Positions 7,483-16,304 of a stretch of DNA of 64,000 nt are shown piece by piece. Source of the DNA: JANNVK01 sp031430435. Its GTDB lineage: Bacteria; Acidobacteriota; Blastocatellia; Pyrinomonadales; Pyrinomonadaceae. Within the stretch, counting starts at the first letter, position 1. Each line of letters begins with the position of its first letter. Made by a program: the position numbers and the translations under genes. The stretch spans positions 30,524-94,523 of the forward strand of contig JANPBM010000090.1 of assembly GCA_031430435.1 (NCBI GenBank), written 5' to 3'. The notes below the pieces were generated by a model. The model worked only from the letters and a program-made list of their open reading frames with translations, was not told where the DNA came from and did no database searches.

Positions 7483-9750
7483 ATGAAAAAAATCTTTCTA
7501 TTTTGCGTAACCGGTTTATTTGCAACACTTTCCGCACACGCTCAAGGCACAATTATTCCGCGCTGTCCGCCAACTGTGCGATGTATGCCGCCGCGTCCCG
7601 TTCCGCAACCTTTGCCGAATGCTTTGCCTGTAAAATCAATTAAACTTGATGTAAAAATCAACGGACAAGTTGCAACGACGCACGTTGAGCAAGTTTTCCG
7701 CAACGATACGCCTTACACACTTGAGGGAACTTATTTTTTCCCGATCCCCGAAACGGCTTCAATCGTTGAATTTGCGATTTGGGAAAACGGCAAAAAATTG
7801 GTCGGCGAAGTTCGTTCACGCGAAGAAGCGCGACGGATTTACGATGCGATCGTGCGTACGCAACGTGATCCCGGATTGCTCGAATACGCAGGGAAAGATT
7901 TGTTTCAAGCCTCGATTTTTCCGATTCCGCCCAATTCAGATAAAAAACTCGAACTGACATATTCGCAGGTTTTGAAAGCCGAAAGCGGCACGGTTGCGTA
8001 TCGTTATCCGCTCGGAACAGGCAGAAATTTGTGGAATCAGCCGCGAATTATGCCGATGACCGATGATGATTCGGTTCGCCGAAATTTACCGCAACAAAAA
8101 TTCGGCACAGTTTCGGGCAGTATAGAAATTGTTGCGAAACAAGCACTTAGGAACATTTATTCGCCAAGTCATTCAATCGAAACAAAGCGAAAAGGCGAAA
8201 CAGGTGCGAACATTTCGTTTGAAACAAGCAACAACGATAAAGATTTTCAGATGTTTTACGGCTTGTCCGATAAAGATTTCGGAATGTCGCTTTTAACTTA
8301 CCGCGAAGCAGGAAAAGATGGTTTTTTCTTGCTCCAACTTTCGCCGAAAGACAGTGTTTCCGAGAAAGAATTGGTCAACAAAGATATTGTTTTTGTGCTT
8401 GATACATCAGGTTCGATGGCTGATGAAGGCAAAATGGAAAAGGCTCGTTCAGCGTTGCTTTTCGGTATTAAAGGTTTACGCGAAGGCGACCGATTCAACG
8501 TCATCAGTTTTGCGGGCGAAGAACATTTGATGGAAAGCGGTCTAATTTCCGCCGATTCAAGCGGTAAAAAACGCGGCGAAGAATTTGTCAAAAAACTGCA
8601 ACCGACCGGCGGAACAAACATCAACGACGCGATGCTTGCCGCAATGCGTCAGTTTAATTCGACGGAACGCCCGAAAATGCTCGTGTTTATGACCGACGGT
8701 TTGCCGACTGTCGGCGAATCGAACGTTGACCGCATTATCGCCAACGTCGAAAAAGGCAAGTTTCAAAATGTTCGACTATTTACTTTCGGCGTTGGTTACG
8801 ATGTGAACACGACGCTTTTGGACAAATTGGCGGCTGATAATTCGGGCGTATCGGACTACATCGAACCGAAAGAAGATTTGGAAGTTAAGGTCGGAAACTT
8901 TTTTACAAAAGTAAATTCGCCTGTTTTAACCGATTTGGATTTGGATTTCGGAAGCGTTCAAACTGAACTTATGTATCCGCGAAAATTGACCGATTTGTTT
9001 AAAGGAAGCCAAATAACGTTAATCGGCAGATACAAAAACGAACGCGATTTGAAAGATATGACGCTTCGTCTGAAAGGAAAAAACGGCAGTGAATCAAGAA
9101 GCTTTGGTTACGAAAACCTTGATTTTCCGATGCGTGCCGAAGATAACACCTTTCTGCCGCGACTTTGGGCAACTCGCCGCGTCGGTTGGTTGATGGAACA
9201 AATTCGTTCCAACGGCGACCAATTGGAATTGCGAAATGAAATCGTCCAACTCGGCACAAAATACGGAATCGTAACGCCTTATACTTCGTATTTGGCAACG
9301 GATGGAAGCCAAGTTCCCGATGGTTTCCGCACAAGTAATGATCCGCATGGATATATAAGTCCGGTAATAATCGGCAGACGTAACTCAAAATCGCCGTTGC
9401 CAAAACCAACACCGAGACCTGCAAGCGGTGCAAGTGCCGTGAAAGACAGCAAAAAGGCTCGTGAAAAATCGGAAGCGATTACGCTTGACGGCGTTGATAC
9501 CGACGACGAAGTAATGGCGATTGCCAAAACTGTGCGAAAAGTCGGCGTAAAAACCTTCTATCTTGAAAACGGTGTGTGGATTGACTCGGACTTTAACGAA
9601 GATTCAAAAATTTCCGAAACAAAAATCAAAGCATTTTCGGACGAATACTTTGCATTAGTCAAAGCAGATAAAGATATTGCGCAATATCTGGCGTTGGGCG
9701 AACAAGTTGTAATTGTTTGGAAAGGCAAGGTTTATCGGATTATTAAGTAA
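7483..9750 (+). CDS. Secreted VIT and von Willebrand A domain protein
   Basis: A 755-residue protein with a signal peptide (about 1-21, ending SAHAQ). A VIT (vault/inter-alpha-trypsin) domain covers about 45-175, with EGTYFFPIPETASIVEF and the REEARRIYDAIV motif. A VWA domain covers about 300-475 with an intact MIDAS start DTSGSM (Asp307) and MTDGLPT. A Pro/Ser/Lys linker follows (about 645-665), then a C-terminal extension. Such proteins resemble the bacterial inter-alpha-trypsin-inhibitor-like or sortase-target class and bind divalent metal and protein ligands. No LPXTG or membrane anchor is visible. A GAGGAG ribosome site precedes the ATG. It appears to be a single-gene transcript. Confidence 0.85.
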   Translation: MKKIFLFCVTGLFATLSAHAQGTIIPRCPPTVRCMPPRPVPQPLPNALPVKSIKLDVKINGQVATTHVEQVFRNDTPYTLEGTYFFPIPETASIVEFAIWENGKKLVGEVRSREEARRIYDAIVRTQRDPGLLEYAGKDLFQASIFPIPPNSDKKLELTYSQVLKAESGTVAYRYPLGTGRNLWNQPRIMPMTDDDSVRRNLPQQKFGTVSGSIEIVAKQALRNIYSPSHSIETKRKGETGANISFETSNNDKDFQMFYGLSDKDFGMSLLTYREAGKDGFFLLQLSPKDSVSEKELVNKDIVFVLDTSGSMADEGKMEKARSALLFGIKGLREGDRFNVISFAGEEHLMESGLISADSSGKKRGEEFVKKLQPTGGTNINDAMLAAMRQFNSTERPKMLVFMTDGLPTVGESNVDRIIANVEKGKFQNVRLFTFGVGYDVNTTLLDKLAADNSGVSDYIEPKEDLEVKVGNFFTKVNSPVLTDLDLDFGSVQTELMYPRKLTDLFKGSQITLIGRYKNERDLKDMTLRLKGKNGSESRSFGYENLDFPMRAEDNTFLPRLWATRRVGWLMEQIRSNGDQLELRNEIVQLGTKYGIVTPYTSYLATDGSQVPDGFRTSNDPHGYISPVIIGRRNSKSPLPKPTPRPASGASAVKDSKKAREKSEAITLDGVDTDDEVMAIAKTVRKVGVKTFYLENGVWIDSDFNEDSKISETKIKAFSDEYFALVKADKDIAQYLALGEQVVIVWKGKVYRIIK

Positions 9751-10066
9751 TGTGATTTGTTCATTGATTCATCGGTTGATTGAATCATTGTGTTTTGAGT
9801 TCAAATTTGAGTTTGCAATGCAGATTCAGGTTTGAACTCAAAATTGTATTTAATCACATAAAAAATCCGCAAGTTTTGTGAAATAAACGGTTTAATCGGA
9901 GTTTTTTATTGAATTATTTTAAGAAATAACGCAGAATATCAAATGTTGACCTTTTTTATCCGTTTCTTGCCCAAGAAATTGCAACTTTTTGTTGCGTATC
10001 ATCGTGCATACAAATTGAAAGTAAATTTAGACTTTCGTTTTATCAAATAAATCTGAGTAAAAAGCT
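9751..10066 (+). other. 316-bp spacer with a 13-bp inverted repeat
   Basis: Perfect arms ttttgagttcaaa at 9793-9805 and tttgaactcaaaa at 9831-9843 flank a 25-nt loop, about 40 bp after the VIT/VWA stop codon. No strong T run follows, so it is a possible weak terminator or protein site. Nothing else could be interpreted in this gap; no convincing promoter for the secretin gene was found. Confidence 0.4.
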
Positions 10067-12547
10067 ATGAAAATTCCTTCGTATATCCGTTTCACCGTTA
10101 GTCTTGTCTTGTTATTTTGCCTGAGTGCGCCGATTTTTGCTCTGGCTGGCGGCGACAAAGAAGCCAAAATACACTTTAACGCCGGAATCAAGTTTGAAGA
10201 TGCCGAACAATGGGACAAAGCCGTCGAAGAGTTCGCCATGGCGATTGTCAATAAGCCGAAAAACGCCGAATACAAACTTCATTACACGCGATCGTTGTTC
10301 AACGCTTCGCAAATGTTTATGAAATCGGGCAACGCTCTGGTCGAACAAAAAGATTACAAAGGCGCTTATAATGCCTTTCGCAAAGCCTACGCTTACGATC
10401 AAACCAACGAATTGGCGAAGGCGGAAATGGATAGAATGTTGCGTTTGCTGGACGATCTTAACAATCCCGATAAAGACAAAAAAGAAGATACGAACGATAC
10501 TTCTAAAAATCCGAGTTTGAAATTGGTGCAAACCGCTTATCAAAAACGCGGCGTTGATGACACTGTTCCGCAAAAACTCGAAAAACTTCAGAGCATTCTT
10601 TATCCGGGCGGAATTGAAATTCAGTCTTTAATTCGCTATCTTGCCAATGATTTGGACTTAAACGTTTTGTTCGACGAAGAAACTTTTCGGCAAGCCGATC
10701 GCAAAGTGAAAATTGAACTCAAAAACGTGACGGCGGCAAAAGCTCTCGACTATTTATTTTTGCAAACAAACTTATTTTTCCAAAAAGTCGGACCGCGTAC
10801 GATTATTGTCGCAAACCAAAATCGCCGGCAGAATTTTCAACAACTTGTTTTGCGCACATATTATCTGTCAAATGCCGATCCGCAAGATGTCGCCAAAGTT
10901 GTCCAAACCGCAATTCCGCCGCAACCCGGCAGAACTCCGACGGGCGTATTAACGGATAAATCAACCAACAGCATTACGGTCCGCGACACGCAGGAGAACA
11001 TCCAACTTATCGGCAGACTGATTAAATCTTTGGACAAAGACCGTTCCGAAGTTGTGATGGATGTAAATATTTACGAAGTTTCAAAAAGTGATTTGTTGCA
11101 AATCGGCAATCAAGTCGGGACTGCGGCAAGATTAGGAAATCTTGGCGGAGTAGGTGAACGAGCAGTTGCCATCGGTGGCGGTGCCGGCAATATCTTCAAC
11201 ACAGCAACAAAGCTTTCATCAAGTTTGAGCAGCGGATTGTTGTTGCCGAGTTTGCAGTTGCAAGCATTACAAAGCAAAGATAACACAAAATTGCTTGCGT
11301 CAACGCAAGTTCACGCCTTCAATAACGAAGAGTCAACCGCCAGAATCGGTCAACGCGTTCCGGTGAGAACGGCATCGATTCAAACAGGATCAAATAACGG
11401 CGGCGGTGGCGGCAATGGTTTTGCTTCCGATGTTATAAATTACGAACAGGTTGGTTTGACCTTGAAATTTACGCCGATTGTTTTCCCGAACCAAGATGTT
11501 CAAGTGAAAATGGAAATCGAATCGAAAGATGTTGCCGGAGCTTCAAGCCTGACACCGACTTTTACCGAACGATCCATCAAAGGAACAGCGCGAATTCAAA
11601 ACAATCGCACGTTACTGCTTGCCAGCGTTGCCCAAGATACACAAAGCGAGAGCCGAAGCGGTTTGCCGTTGCTCAGTTTTCTGCCTGTTCTCGGCAGATT
11701 GTTTTCTGCTCCGAAGCGAGATAACCGCCAAGTTGATATTGTCATCGCCGTTACGCCGAGAGTTCTGCGTGCTCCGATTATTTTAGTAGAAGACGAAATC
11801 GAACGTCCGACCGGAAGTTTGGCAACGCCGACCAGCGGTTCGTTGGAAGCAATGATTGTCCAAGAAGAACGCGACGAACAACTGGCGGCTGACCGTCGAT
11901 TGACAAATGTGGCGACGATTCAACTGCCCGATCAAAAAACTGAAACTCCGAATTACGTGAAAGCGAAAACGGAAGTCGAAACGCCGCTAACTTCAACGGT
12001 GGCGACAAATACGGTTGAAACACCGATTACGCCGAAAGTTGAAATGCCGTTAGGTTTGAAACCGATTGAAACAACGGACAACATTTTGAAACTTAACCAA
12101 ACATCGGACACAAGCGTTTCAAAAGCAAATGTCAATACTGTTCCGCAAGCCGCTTTGAGTTTATTTTTGCCTGAGGTAAAAACTTTGAAAGCAGGCGAAC
12201 GAGCAAAATTTCAAGTTTTAATCGAGTCGGATACGAGCTTTAATTCGGCAGTTTTGGCACTGGGTTTTGACCCGAAAAAGGTTGCAGTCAGAAAAGTAAG
12301 CTACGGCGAAGTTTTCGGCAAAAATTTGACCGAGCAAGAAGCCAAGCCTTATTTCAACGCCGGCGGGAAAATGTATGCCACGTTAAGCACCGAAAATCTG
12401 ACTAAAATCGAAGGTAACGATGTTTTGGCATATATTGAAATTGAAGCGTTGGTCACGGGCAAACCTGAACTTTCGTTTATCTCGAATATGTTTACGTTAA
12501 TCAATAACGAAAGCGGTCAAAGCATTGCTCTAACGTTCGGCAAATAG
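10067..12547 (+). CDS. Type II/IV pilus-like secretin with TPR and C-terminal cohesin domain
   Basis: An 826-residue outer-membrane channel protein. Order: signal peptide (1-26); TPR-like repeats (about 30-140); STN-like segment with IRYLANDLDLNVLFDE (about 190); NolW/secretin-N repeat (about 260-340) with LRTYYLSNADPQDVAKVV; secretin core (about 400-570) with VPVRTAS and the VDIVIAVTPRVL signature; linker; and a cohesin-like domain (about 690-826) with LKAGERAKFQVLIES and SAVLALGFDPKKV. Secretins form the gated ring for type II secretion and type IV pili. A cohesin at the C-terminus is seen in acidobacterial secretins and suggests protein-protein docking. It heads a cluster with two pseudopilins and a PilM-like protein. 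Confidence 0.88.
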   Translation: MKIPSYIRFTVSLVLLFCLSAPIFALAGGDKEAKIHFNAGIKFEDAEQWDKAVEEFAMAIVNKPKNAEYKLHYTRSLFNASQMFMKSGNALVEQKDYKGAYNAFRKAYAYDQTNELAKAEMDRMLRLLDDLNNPDKDKKEDTNDTSKNPSLKLVQTAYQKRGVDDTVPQKLEKLQSILYPGGIEIQSLIRYLANDLDLNVLFDEETFRQADRKVKIELKNVTAAKALDYLFLQTNLFFQKVGPRTIIVANQNRRQNFQQLVLRTYYLSNADPQDVAKVVQTAIPPQPGRTPTGVLTDKSTNSITVRDTQENIQLIGRLIKSLDKDRSEVVMDVNIYEVSKSDLLQIGNQVGTAARLGNLGGVGERAVAIGGGAGNIFNTATKLSSSLSSGLLLPSLQLQALQSKDNTKLLASTQVHAFNNEESTARIGQRVPVRTASIQTGSNNGGGGGNGFASDVINYEQVGLTLKFTPIVFPNQDVQVKMEIESKDVAGASSLTPTFTERSIKGTARIQNNRTLLLASVAQDTQSESRSGLPLLSFLPVLGRLFSAPKRDNRQVDIVIAVTPRVLRAPIILVEDEIERPTGSLATPTSGSLEAMIVQEERDEQLAADRRLTNVATIQLPDQKTETPNYVKAKTEVETPLTSTVATNTVETPITPKVEMPLGLKPIETTDNILKLNQTSDTSVSKANVNTVPQAALSLFLPEVKTLKAGERAKFQVLIESDTSFNSAVLALGFDPKKVAVRKVSYGEVFGKNLTEQEAKPYFNAGGKMYATLSTENLTKIEGNDVLAYIEIEALVTGKPELSFISNMFTLINNESGQSIALTFGK

Positions 12548-12548
12548 A

Positions 12549-13199
12549 ATGAAATTTCAAGTTTCAAATCTTAAAGTTCGAGTAAAGAACAACAAACAAG
12601 GTTATTCGCTGCTCGAACTGATAATCACGATGACGGTTTTGGCGGTGCTGACGTTGGGAACTTTGCCGTTGGTGCAAAACGCCGTCAAACGTCAAAAAGA
12701 ACAAGAACTTCGCGAAGCCTTGCGAATGATGCGTTCGGCAATCGACGAATTCAAACGCGATACGCTTGGGGCGTGTTTGCAAGGTTCGACCACAAGCAGG
12801 AATCCTGTTCCGGGCGGAAATAACTTTAGTTCCGATCCGCGAAGTCGAGTTGTGATCGATGATTGCAAGATTTTTGAAGCAGATAATTTAGACAGATTTC
12901 CGCCGACTTTGGAAATTTTAGTTGACGGTGTAAACGTAAAATCAAGGATTCCCGACACTCGACAACCCGGTGGACCTTTCGGAAAAGAGAATGCAACCGA
13001 ATTGGGTGAAACAAAAGACAAGAAAAAAGTTTATTTGCGTGAACTGCCGAAAGACCCGATGACAGGCGAAAAAGATTGGAAATTTCGTTCGTCGTTTCAA
13101 GAAAAAGATGCGGACAACTGGGACGAAACAAACGTTTTCGATGTTCGTTCAAATTCCGACGGCGAAGCATTAAACGGAGACAAATACAGTGATTGGTAA
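12549..13199 (+). CDS. Type II secretion/type IV pilin-like pseudopilin
   Basis: A 216-residue pseudopilin beginning one base after the secretin stop codon. The prepilin leader (residues 1-18) ends KQG, followed by YSLLELIITMTVLAVL with Glu at position +5, the site recognised by prepilin peptidase. The hydrophobic helix (about 19-42) is followed by QEQELREALRMMRSAIDEF, typical of GspG/GspH-like proteins, and a loop-rich C-terminal domain with several Asp/Asn residues. It would be assembled in the inner membrane into a pseudopilus that pushes substrates through the secretin. The ATG lies 1 nt past the upstream stop, so translational coupling is likely. Confidence 0.85.
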   Translation: MKFQVSNLKVRVKNNKQGYSLLELIITMTVLAVLTLGTLPLVQNAVKRQKEQELREALRMMRSAIDEFKRDTLGACLQGSTTSRNPVPGGNNFSSDPRSRVVIDDCKIFEADNLDRFPPTLEILVDGVNVKSRIPDTRQPGGPFGKENATELGETKDKKKVYLRELPKDPMTGEKDWKFRSSFQEKDADNWDETNVFDVRSNSDGEALNGDKYSDW

Positions 13200-13590
13200 T
13201 TCCAAATTAAAAAAACAACGCGGATTTTCGCTGCTCGAATTGATGATTGTCATGTTTATTATGATTATCCTGATTTCGGTCGCTCTGCCCGCATATCAAG
13301 GCACAATCCAACACGCCCGCGAAACGGTTTTGAAAGATAATTTGTTTCAAATGCGGAAATTGATTGACCAATACACCGCCGACAAAGGTAAAATGCCCGC
13401 GAGTCTCGAAGATTTGAAAAAAGATAATTATCTCCGTGATGTTCCGGTCGATCCGATTACAAACGATGCAAAATGGGACGAAATTCAAGGCGAAGACCCG
13501 AATAAAAAAGACGGCGGACAAGGTTTGAAAGACGTTAAATCACTCGCCGACGGCGAAGATTCCGACGGGAAATCGTTCAAAGAATACTAG
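13189..13590 (+). CDS. GspG-like major pseudopilin
   Basis: A 133-residue protein starting at GTG 13189 and overlapping the previous gene by 11 bp. The prepilin cleavage site is QRG before FSLLELMIVMFIMIIL, with Glu at +5. The body has the GspG pattern: IQHARETVLKDNLFQMRKLI, ADKGKMPASLEDL, and VPVDPITNDAKWD, followed by an acidic Asp/Gly-rich calcium-loop-like end (GEDSDGKSF). GspG forms the main shaft of the type II secretion pseudopilus. The overlap implies translational coupling with the first pseudopilin. ATPase (GspE) and platform (GspF) genes are absent from the window. Confidence 0.87.
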   Translation: MIGNSKLKKQRGFSLLELMIVMFIMIILISVALPAYQGTIQHARETVLKDNLFQMRKLIDQYTADKGKMPASLEDLKKDNYLRDVPVDPITNDAKWDEIQGEDPNKKDGGQGLKDVKSLADGEDSDGKSFKEY

Positions 13591-13619
13591 ATAAAGGCAA
13601 AAGTAAAAAGCCGAAATAA

Positions 13620-13652
13620 CTTTTCACTTTTCACTTTTCACTTTTCACTTTT
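13620..13652 (+). repeat. Heptanucleotide tandem repeat (cttttca)n
   Basis: About 4.7 copies of cttttca lie directly between the GspG-like gene and the PilM-like start codon at 13659. Related purine/pyrimidine strings occur in other spacers (15728-15756, 19010-19040, 36835-36860). Confidence 0.85.
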
Positions 13653-13658
13653 GTAAAT

Positions 13659-14570
13659 ATGTTTAGTCCAAGTTACCCGAAAACAGCCGTCGGCATCGAA
13701 TACGGAAGCGTTACAGCCTTAAGTTTGAGCAAACAAGGCAGACGCGGTTTTGCCGTCAAACAAGCGGCAAGTGTGGCAATTCCGGCAAATGTGCTTCGTC
13801 CGAGCTTTGCGGAAACCAATATTTCGGACTCAAACGAAATGATCGTTTCGCTAAACGAAGCCGTCGCCGAAGCAGGTTTGAAACGTCAAAAACGGTGGTC
13901 AATTTCCTTGCCGAGCAATACCGCGCGAGCCGCGATTTTGACGCTCGACACAAAACCCAAGTCAAAACAAGAGCTGAACGATGTCATAAATTGGAAATCC
14001 GAACGCTCTTTCGGTGCCTCGTCAAACGAATTACGAGTTTCTTTGCAGCCTTTGACAGACGACAAAGACGGTAAATCGCGTTATTTTGCGAGTGCGGTCA
14101 AACTGTCGGTTTTAGACGAATACGAAACTTTGTTTGAAGCGTTGAATTGGAAAGTCGGCTTAGTTCTGCCGCGACATATTTCCGAATCAAAATGGCTGCT
14201 TGAAACCGAAAAACAATCCGACACATTGCTCATAAGTTCACAAAACGAAGGCTTTAACGCAATTTTGATGCATCACGCGCAACCGACCGTCATTCGTTCG
14301 GTAACGTGCAACGACGGCGAAAAAGACGATGAAATCTTTCGGCTGTTGATGTTTTACCGCGACCGATTCAGCGATAATTTGTTGGAAAAAATACTCGTCA
14401 TCGGCGAAAATTTCAACGTTTCGCGGCTTAAGGAAATAGCGGGCGAAGCACTCGGAAAAACCTTGCAAATTTTGCGTCCCGAAGATGTCGGTTTGAGTAT
14501 TCCGTCAAGTAATTTGAGTTTCAACGAAATCGCCGCGCCTGCGGGTTTGGCAAGTTTGGCGTGGGCATAA
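13659..14570 (+). CDS. PilM-like actin-fold protein
   Basis: A 303-residue cytoplasmic protein with the actin-like fold of PilM/GspL N-domains. The N-terminal phosphate-1-like motif is AVGIEYGSVTALSL (about 9-22). It continues with WSISLPSNTARAAILTL (about 80-96), KSKQELNDVINWKSER, and a second-domain start DTLLISSQNEGFNAILM. In type IV pilus systems PilM binds PilN in the inner membrane and links to the motor. Its place after secretin and pseudopilin genes fits that role, but PilN/PilO partners are not visible. The start ATG 13659 has no ribosome site and lies just after the heptamer repeat. Confidence 0.7.
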   Translation: MFSPSYPKTAVGIEYGSVTALSLSKQGRRGFAVKQAASVAIPANVLRPSFAETNISDSNEMIVSLNEAVAEAGLKRQKRWSISLPSNTARAAILTLDTKPKSKQELNDVINWKSERSFGASSNELRVSLQPLTDDKDGKSRYFASAVKLSVLDEYETLFEALNWKVGLVLPRHISESKWLLETEKQSDTLLISSQNEGFNAILMHHAQPTVIRSVTCNDGEKDDEIFRLLMFYRDRFSDNLLEKILVIGENFNVSRLKEIAGEALGKTLQILRPEDVGLSIPSSNLSFNEIAAPAGLASLAWA

Positions 14571-14615
14571 AATAAAACTTTTCGTATGTAAAGTTTTGCA
14601 AATTAAAGTTAAAAT

Positions 14616-14657
14616 GATGCTTTGAATCCAACTAAACTTGGTTTCAGAGCATCTTTT
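14616..14657 (+). terminator. Intrinsic terminator 9 nt before the next start codon
   Basis: An 11-bp stem (gatgctttgaa at 14616-14626 with ttcagagcatc at 14643-14653, one G-T pair) is followed by tttta. The U-tract merges into tatata-gtt-ATG (start 14666), so the terminator tail overlaps a possible -10 element. Confidence 0.7.
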
Positions 14658-14665
14658 ATATAGTT

Positions 14666-15718
14666 ATGAAAAAATATTTATTATTATCGATTATTTTACT
14701 TTCGTTCGGTTCTTTGTTCGCCCAAGACAAACCTTTGACGCAAGCCGAATATGTGAAAATGCTATATGCGGTGCAGAAAATGCCGACGAAAAAGCAAGAT
14801 TTAATCGATACTGTTCGTAAACGCGGAATCGGTTTTGTGTTAACCGACGGCTTAAAAGGTTTGACGCGAAGCAAAACCGGTAATGATATTGAACTTGTCA
14901 AAACGCTCGAAGAATCTGATCGCCGCCGCCAAAACCCGAACGACGCGAAACTTCCCGATGCCAAAGAATCGTCGGAAATACTTGAAAAAACTCGTCAAAA
15001 TACGCTTCTGGCAATCGAAGAAATGCCCGATTTTGTTGCCAAACAACTAATCGGACGCAGCGTCAGTTATGCCGGCACAACAAACTTTAAACCGCTTGAC
15101 CAATTAGTTATTGCCGTCAGTTTCAGCACCGAAAAAGGTGAACAATATCGAGTTTTGACGCAAAACGGAGTTTCTCTGAAATCGGAAACGGGCAGTAATT
15201 ACAGTGGTTTAGACGGTGCAACAACGGGCGGAGAGTTTGTCGAAGATTTACAACGCATATTCAAACCCGAAAGCAAAACAAAATTTAATTTGATTGATAC
15301 AAGCCTTTTACGCGGTCGCAAAACCATCGTTTACGAGTACCAAATTTTGATTGAAAACAACAAAAACGACAGTGTCGGGTTAAAAGGCGCAAACGCTTCG
15401 TCCGTACCGATCGGTCGAATCGGAAAAATCTATATTGACCGCGAACTTAGTCGGGTTCTGCGAACAGAGTTTTCGGCAACCGACCTTCCTTCAAATTACC
15501 AAATCAAAAAATTCGAGAGTTCAACCGATTACGATTGGGCGGAAATCGGCGGCGAAAAATATCTTTTACCGTTGAAATCCGACGCGCGTTTTACGGCTTC
15601 GGGCGACGGTAATTTATATCAATCAAAAAACTTTATCCGCTTCAAAAATTATCAAAAATTCGGCACCGAAGTTAAAGTTTTGGATGACGACGTGGTCGAA
15701 GAACCCAAGCAACCGTAA
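14666..15718 (+). CDS. Secreted hypothetical protein
   Basis: A 350-residue protein with a signal peptide (1-19, ending LFAQ). A helical N-terminal part (about 20-110) includes AEYVKMLYAVQKMPTKKQDL. A beta-rich C-terminal part (about 125-335) has alternating strands such as RKTIVYEYQILIEN and KYLLPLKSDARFTAS, which resembles lipoprotein-carrier-like or beta-sandwich folds of secreted acidobacterial proteins. No catalytic motif was recognised. It has no Shine-Dalgarno and its start lies just after a terminator. It appears to be expressed separately from the pilus-like cluster. Confidence 0.6.
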   Translation: MKKYLLLSIILLSFGSLFAQDKPLTQAEYVKMLYAVQKMPTKKQDLIDTVRKRGIGFVLTDGLKGLTRSKTGNDIELVKTLEESDRRRQNPNDAKLPDAKESSEILEKTRQNTLLAIEEMPDFVAKQLIGRSVSYAGTTNFKPLDQLVIAVSFSTEKGEQYRVLTQNGVSLKSETGSNYSGLDGATTGGEFVEDLQRIFKPESKTKFNLIDTSLLRGRKTIVYEYQILIENNKNDSVGLKGANASSVPIGRIGKIYIDRELSRVLRTEFSATDLPSNYQIKKFESSTDYDWAEIGGEKYLLPLKSDARFTASGDGNLYQSKNFIRFKNYQKFGTEVKVLDDDVVEEPKQP

Positions 15719-15768
15719 CCAATTCTTTACTTTTGCCTTTTCACTTTTTACTTTTTACCCGAAAATGT

Positions 15769-15796
15769 TTGCCTTTTTTTGAAAAAAGCGTAAAAT
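15769..15796 (+). promoter_or_regulatory. Candidate sigma70-type promoter for the Fe-S carrier gene
   Basis: TTGCCT (15769-15774), a 16-bp spacer and TAAAAT (15791-15796). The 55-nt leader holds a 6-bp hairpin (attcgt-tttt-acgaat, 15813-15828) followed by a T-rich stretch before the ribosome site. Confidence 0.5.
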
Positions 15797-15858
15797 TGAA
15801 AAATAAGTAAAGATTCGTTTTTACGAATTTAATTTTTTATTTTCAGGAGAATAATTAA

Positions 15859-16215
15859 ATGACAATAGCAGCAGCACCAACAATCGAAATGGATGTAACG
15901 CCGTCGGCGATTGCAGAAATCAAAACTTTTTTGTCGAGCGAAGACGATTTACCGGAAACAGCCGGACTTCGCGTGCGGGTGGTTCCGGGCGGTTGCTCGG
16001 GATTTCAATACAGCTTAAATATCGAAGAAGAGTCGAAAACAGGCGATTTTATTTTGGATAAAGGCGGCGTGAAACTTTTTGTTGATATGTTTTCAGCCCA
16101 ATATCTGAACGGTATTACGGTCGATCACACTTCAAATATGATGGGTTCGGGCTTTACGTTTGAAAATCCGAATGCGACCGGCGGTTGCGGTTGCGGAACT
16201 TCGTTTTCAGCCTGA
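15859..16215 (+). CDS. erpA: A-type iron-sulfur carrier protein (IscA/ErpA/HesB family)
   Basis: A 118-residue protein of the HesB/IscA family, which receives Fe-S clusters from scaffold proteins and passes them to apo-enzymes. The three conserved cysteines are present: Cys46 in VPGGCSGFQY, and Cys110 and Cys112 in GGCGCGTSF. Length and spacing match ErpA/IscA. A clear AGGAGA ribosome site precedes ATG 15859. It stands alone, away from isc or suf genes, which is common for erpA-type carriers; the choice between ErpA and IscA cannot be made from the sequence alone. A strong terminator follows. Confidence 0.88.
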   Translation: MTIAAAPTIEMDVTPSAIAEIKTFLSSEDDLPETAGLRVRVVPGGCSGFQYSLNIEEESKTGDFILDKGGVKLFVDMFSAQYLNGITVDHTSNMMGSGFTFENPNATGGCGCGTSFSA

Positions 16216-16237
16216 TAATCGATTTTAGATTACAAAT

Positions 16238-16270
16238 AAAAAGTTGCGATTTAACCCGCAACTTTTTTTA
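16238..16270. terminator. Bidirectional intrinsic terminator
   Basis: The stem aaaaagttgcg/cgcaactttttt lies between the convergent genes ending at 16215 (+) and 16305 (-), with T runs on both strands. Confidence 0.8.
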
Positions 16271-16304
16271 TTTCCTTAATTTCCCGCTTTCAATTTTATA
16301 TTTT

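Noticed and set aside
8298..9433. Several minus-strand frames inside the VIT/VWA gene
   Set aside because: Shadows of the coding strand; they contain no recognisable domains and overlap a well supported gene.
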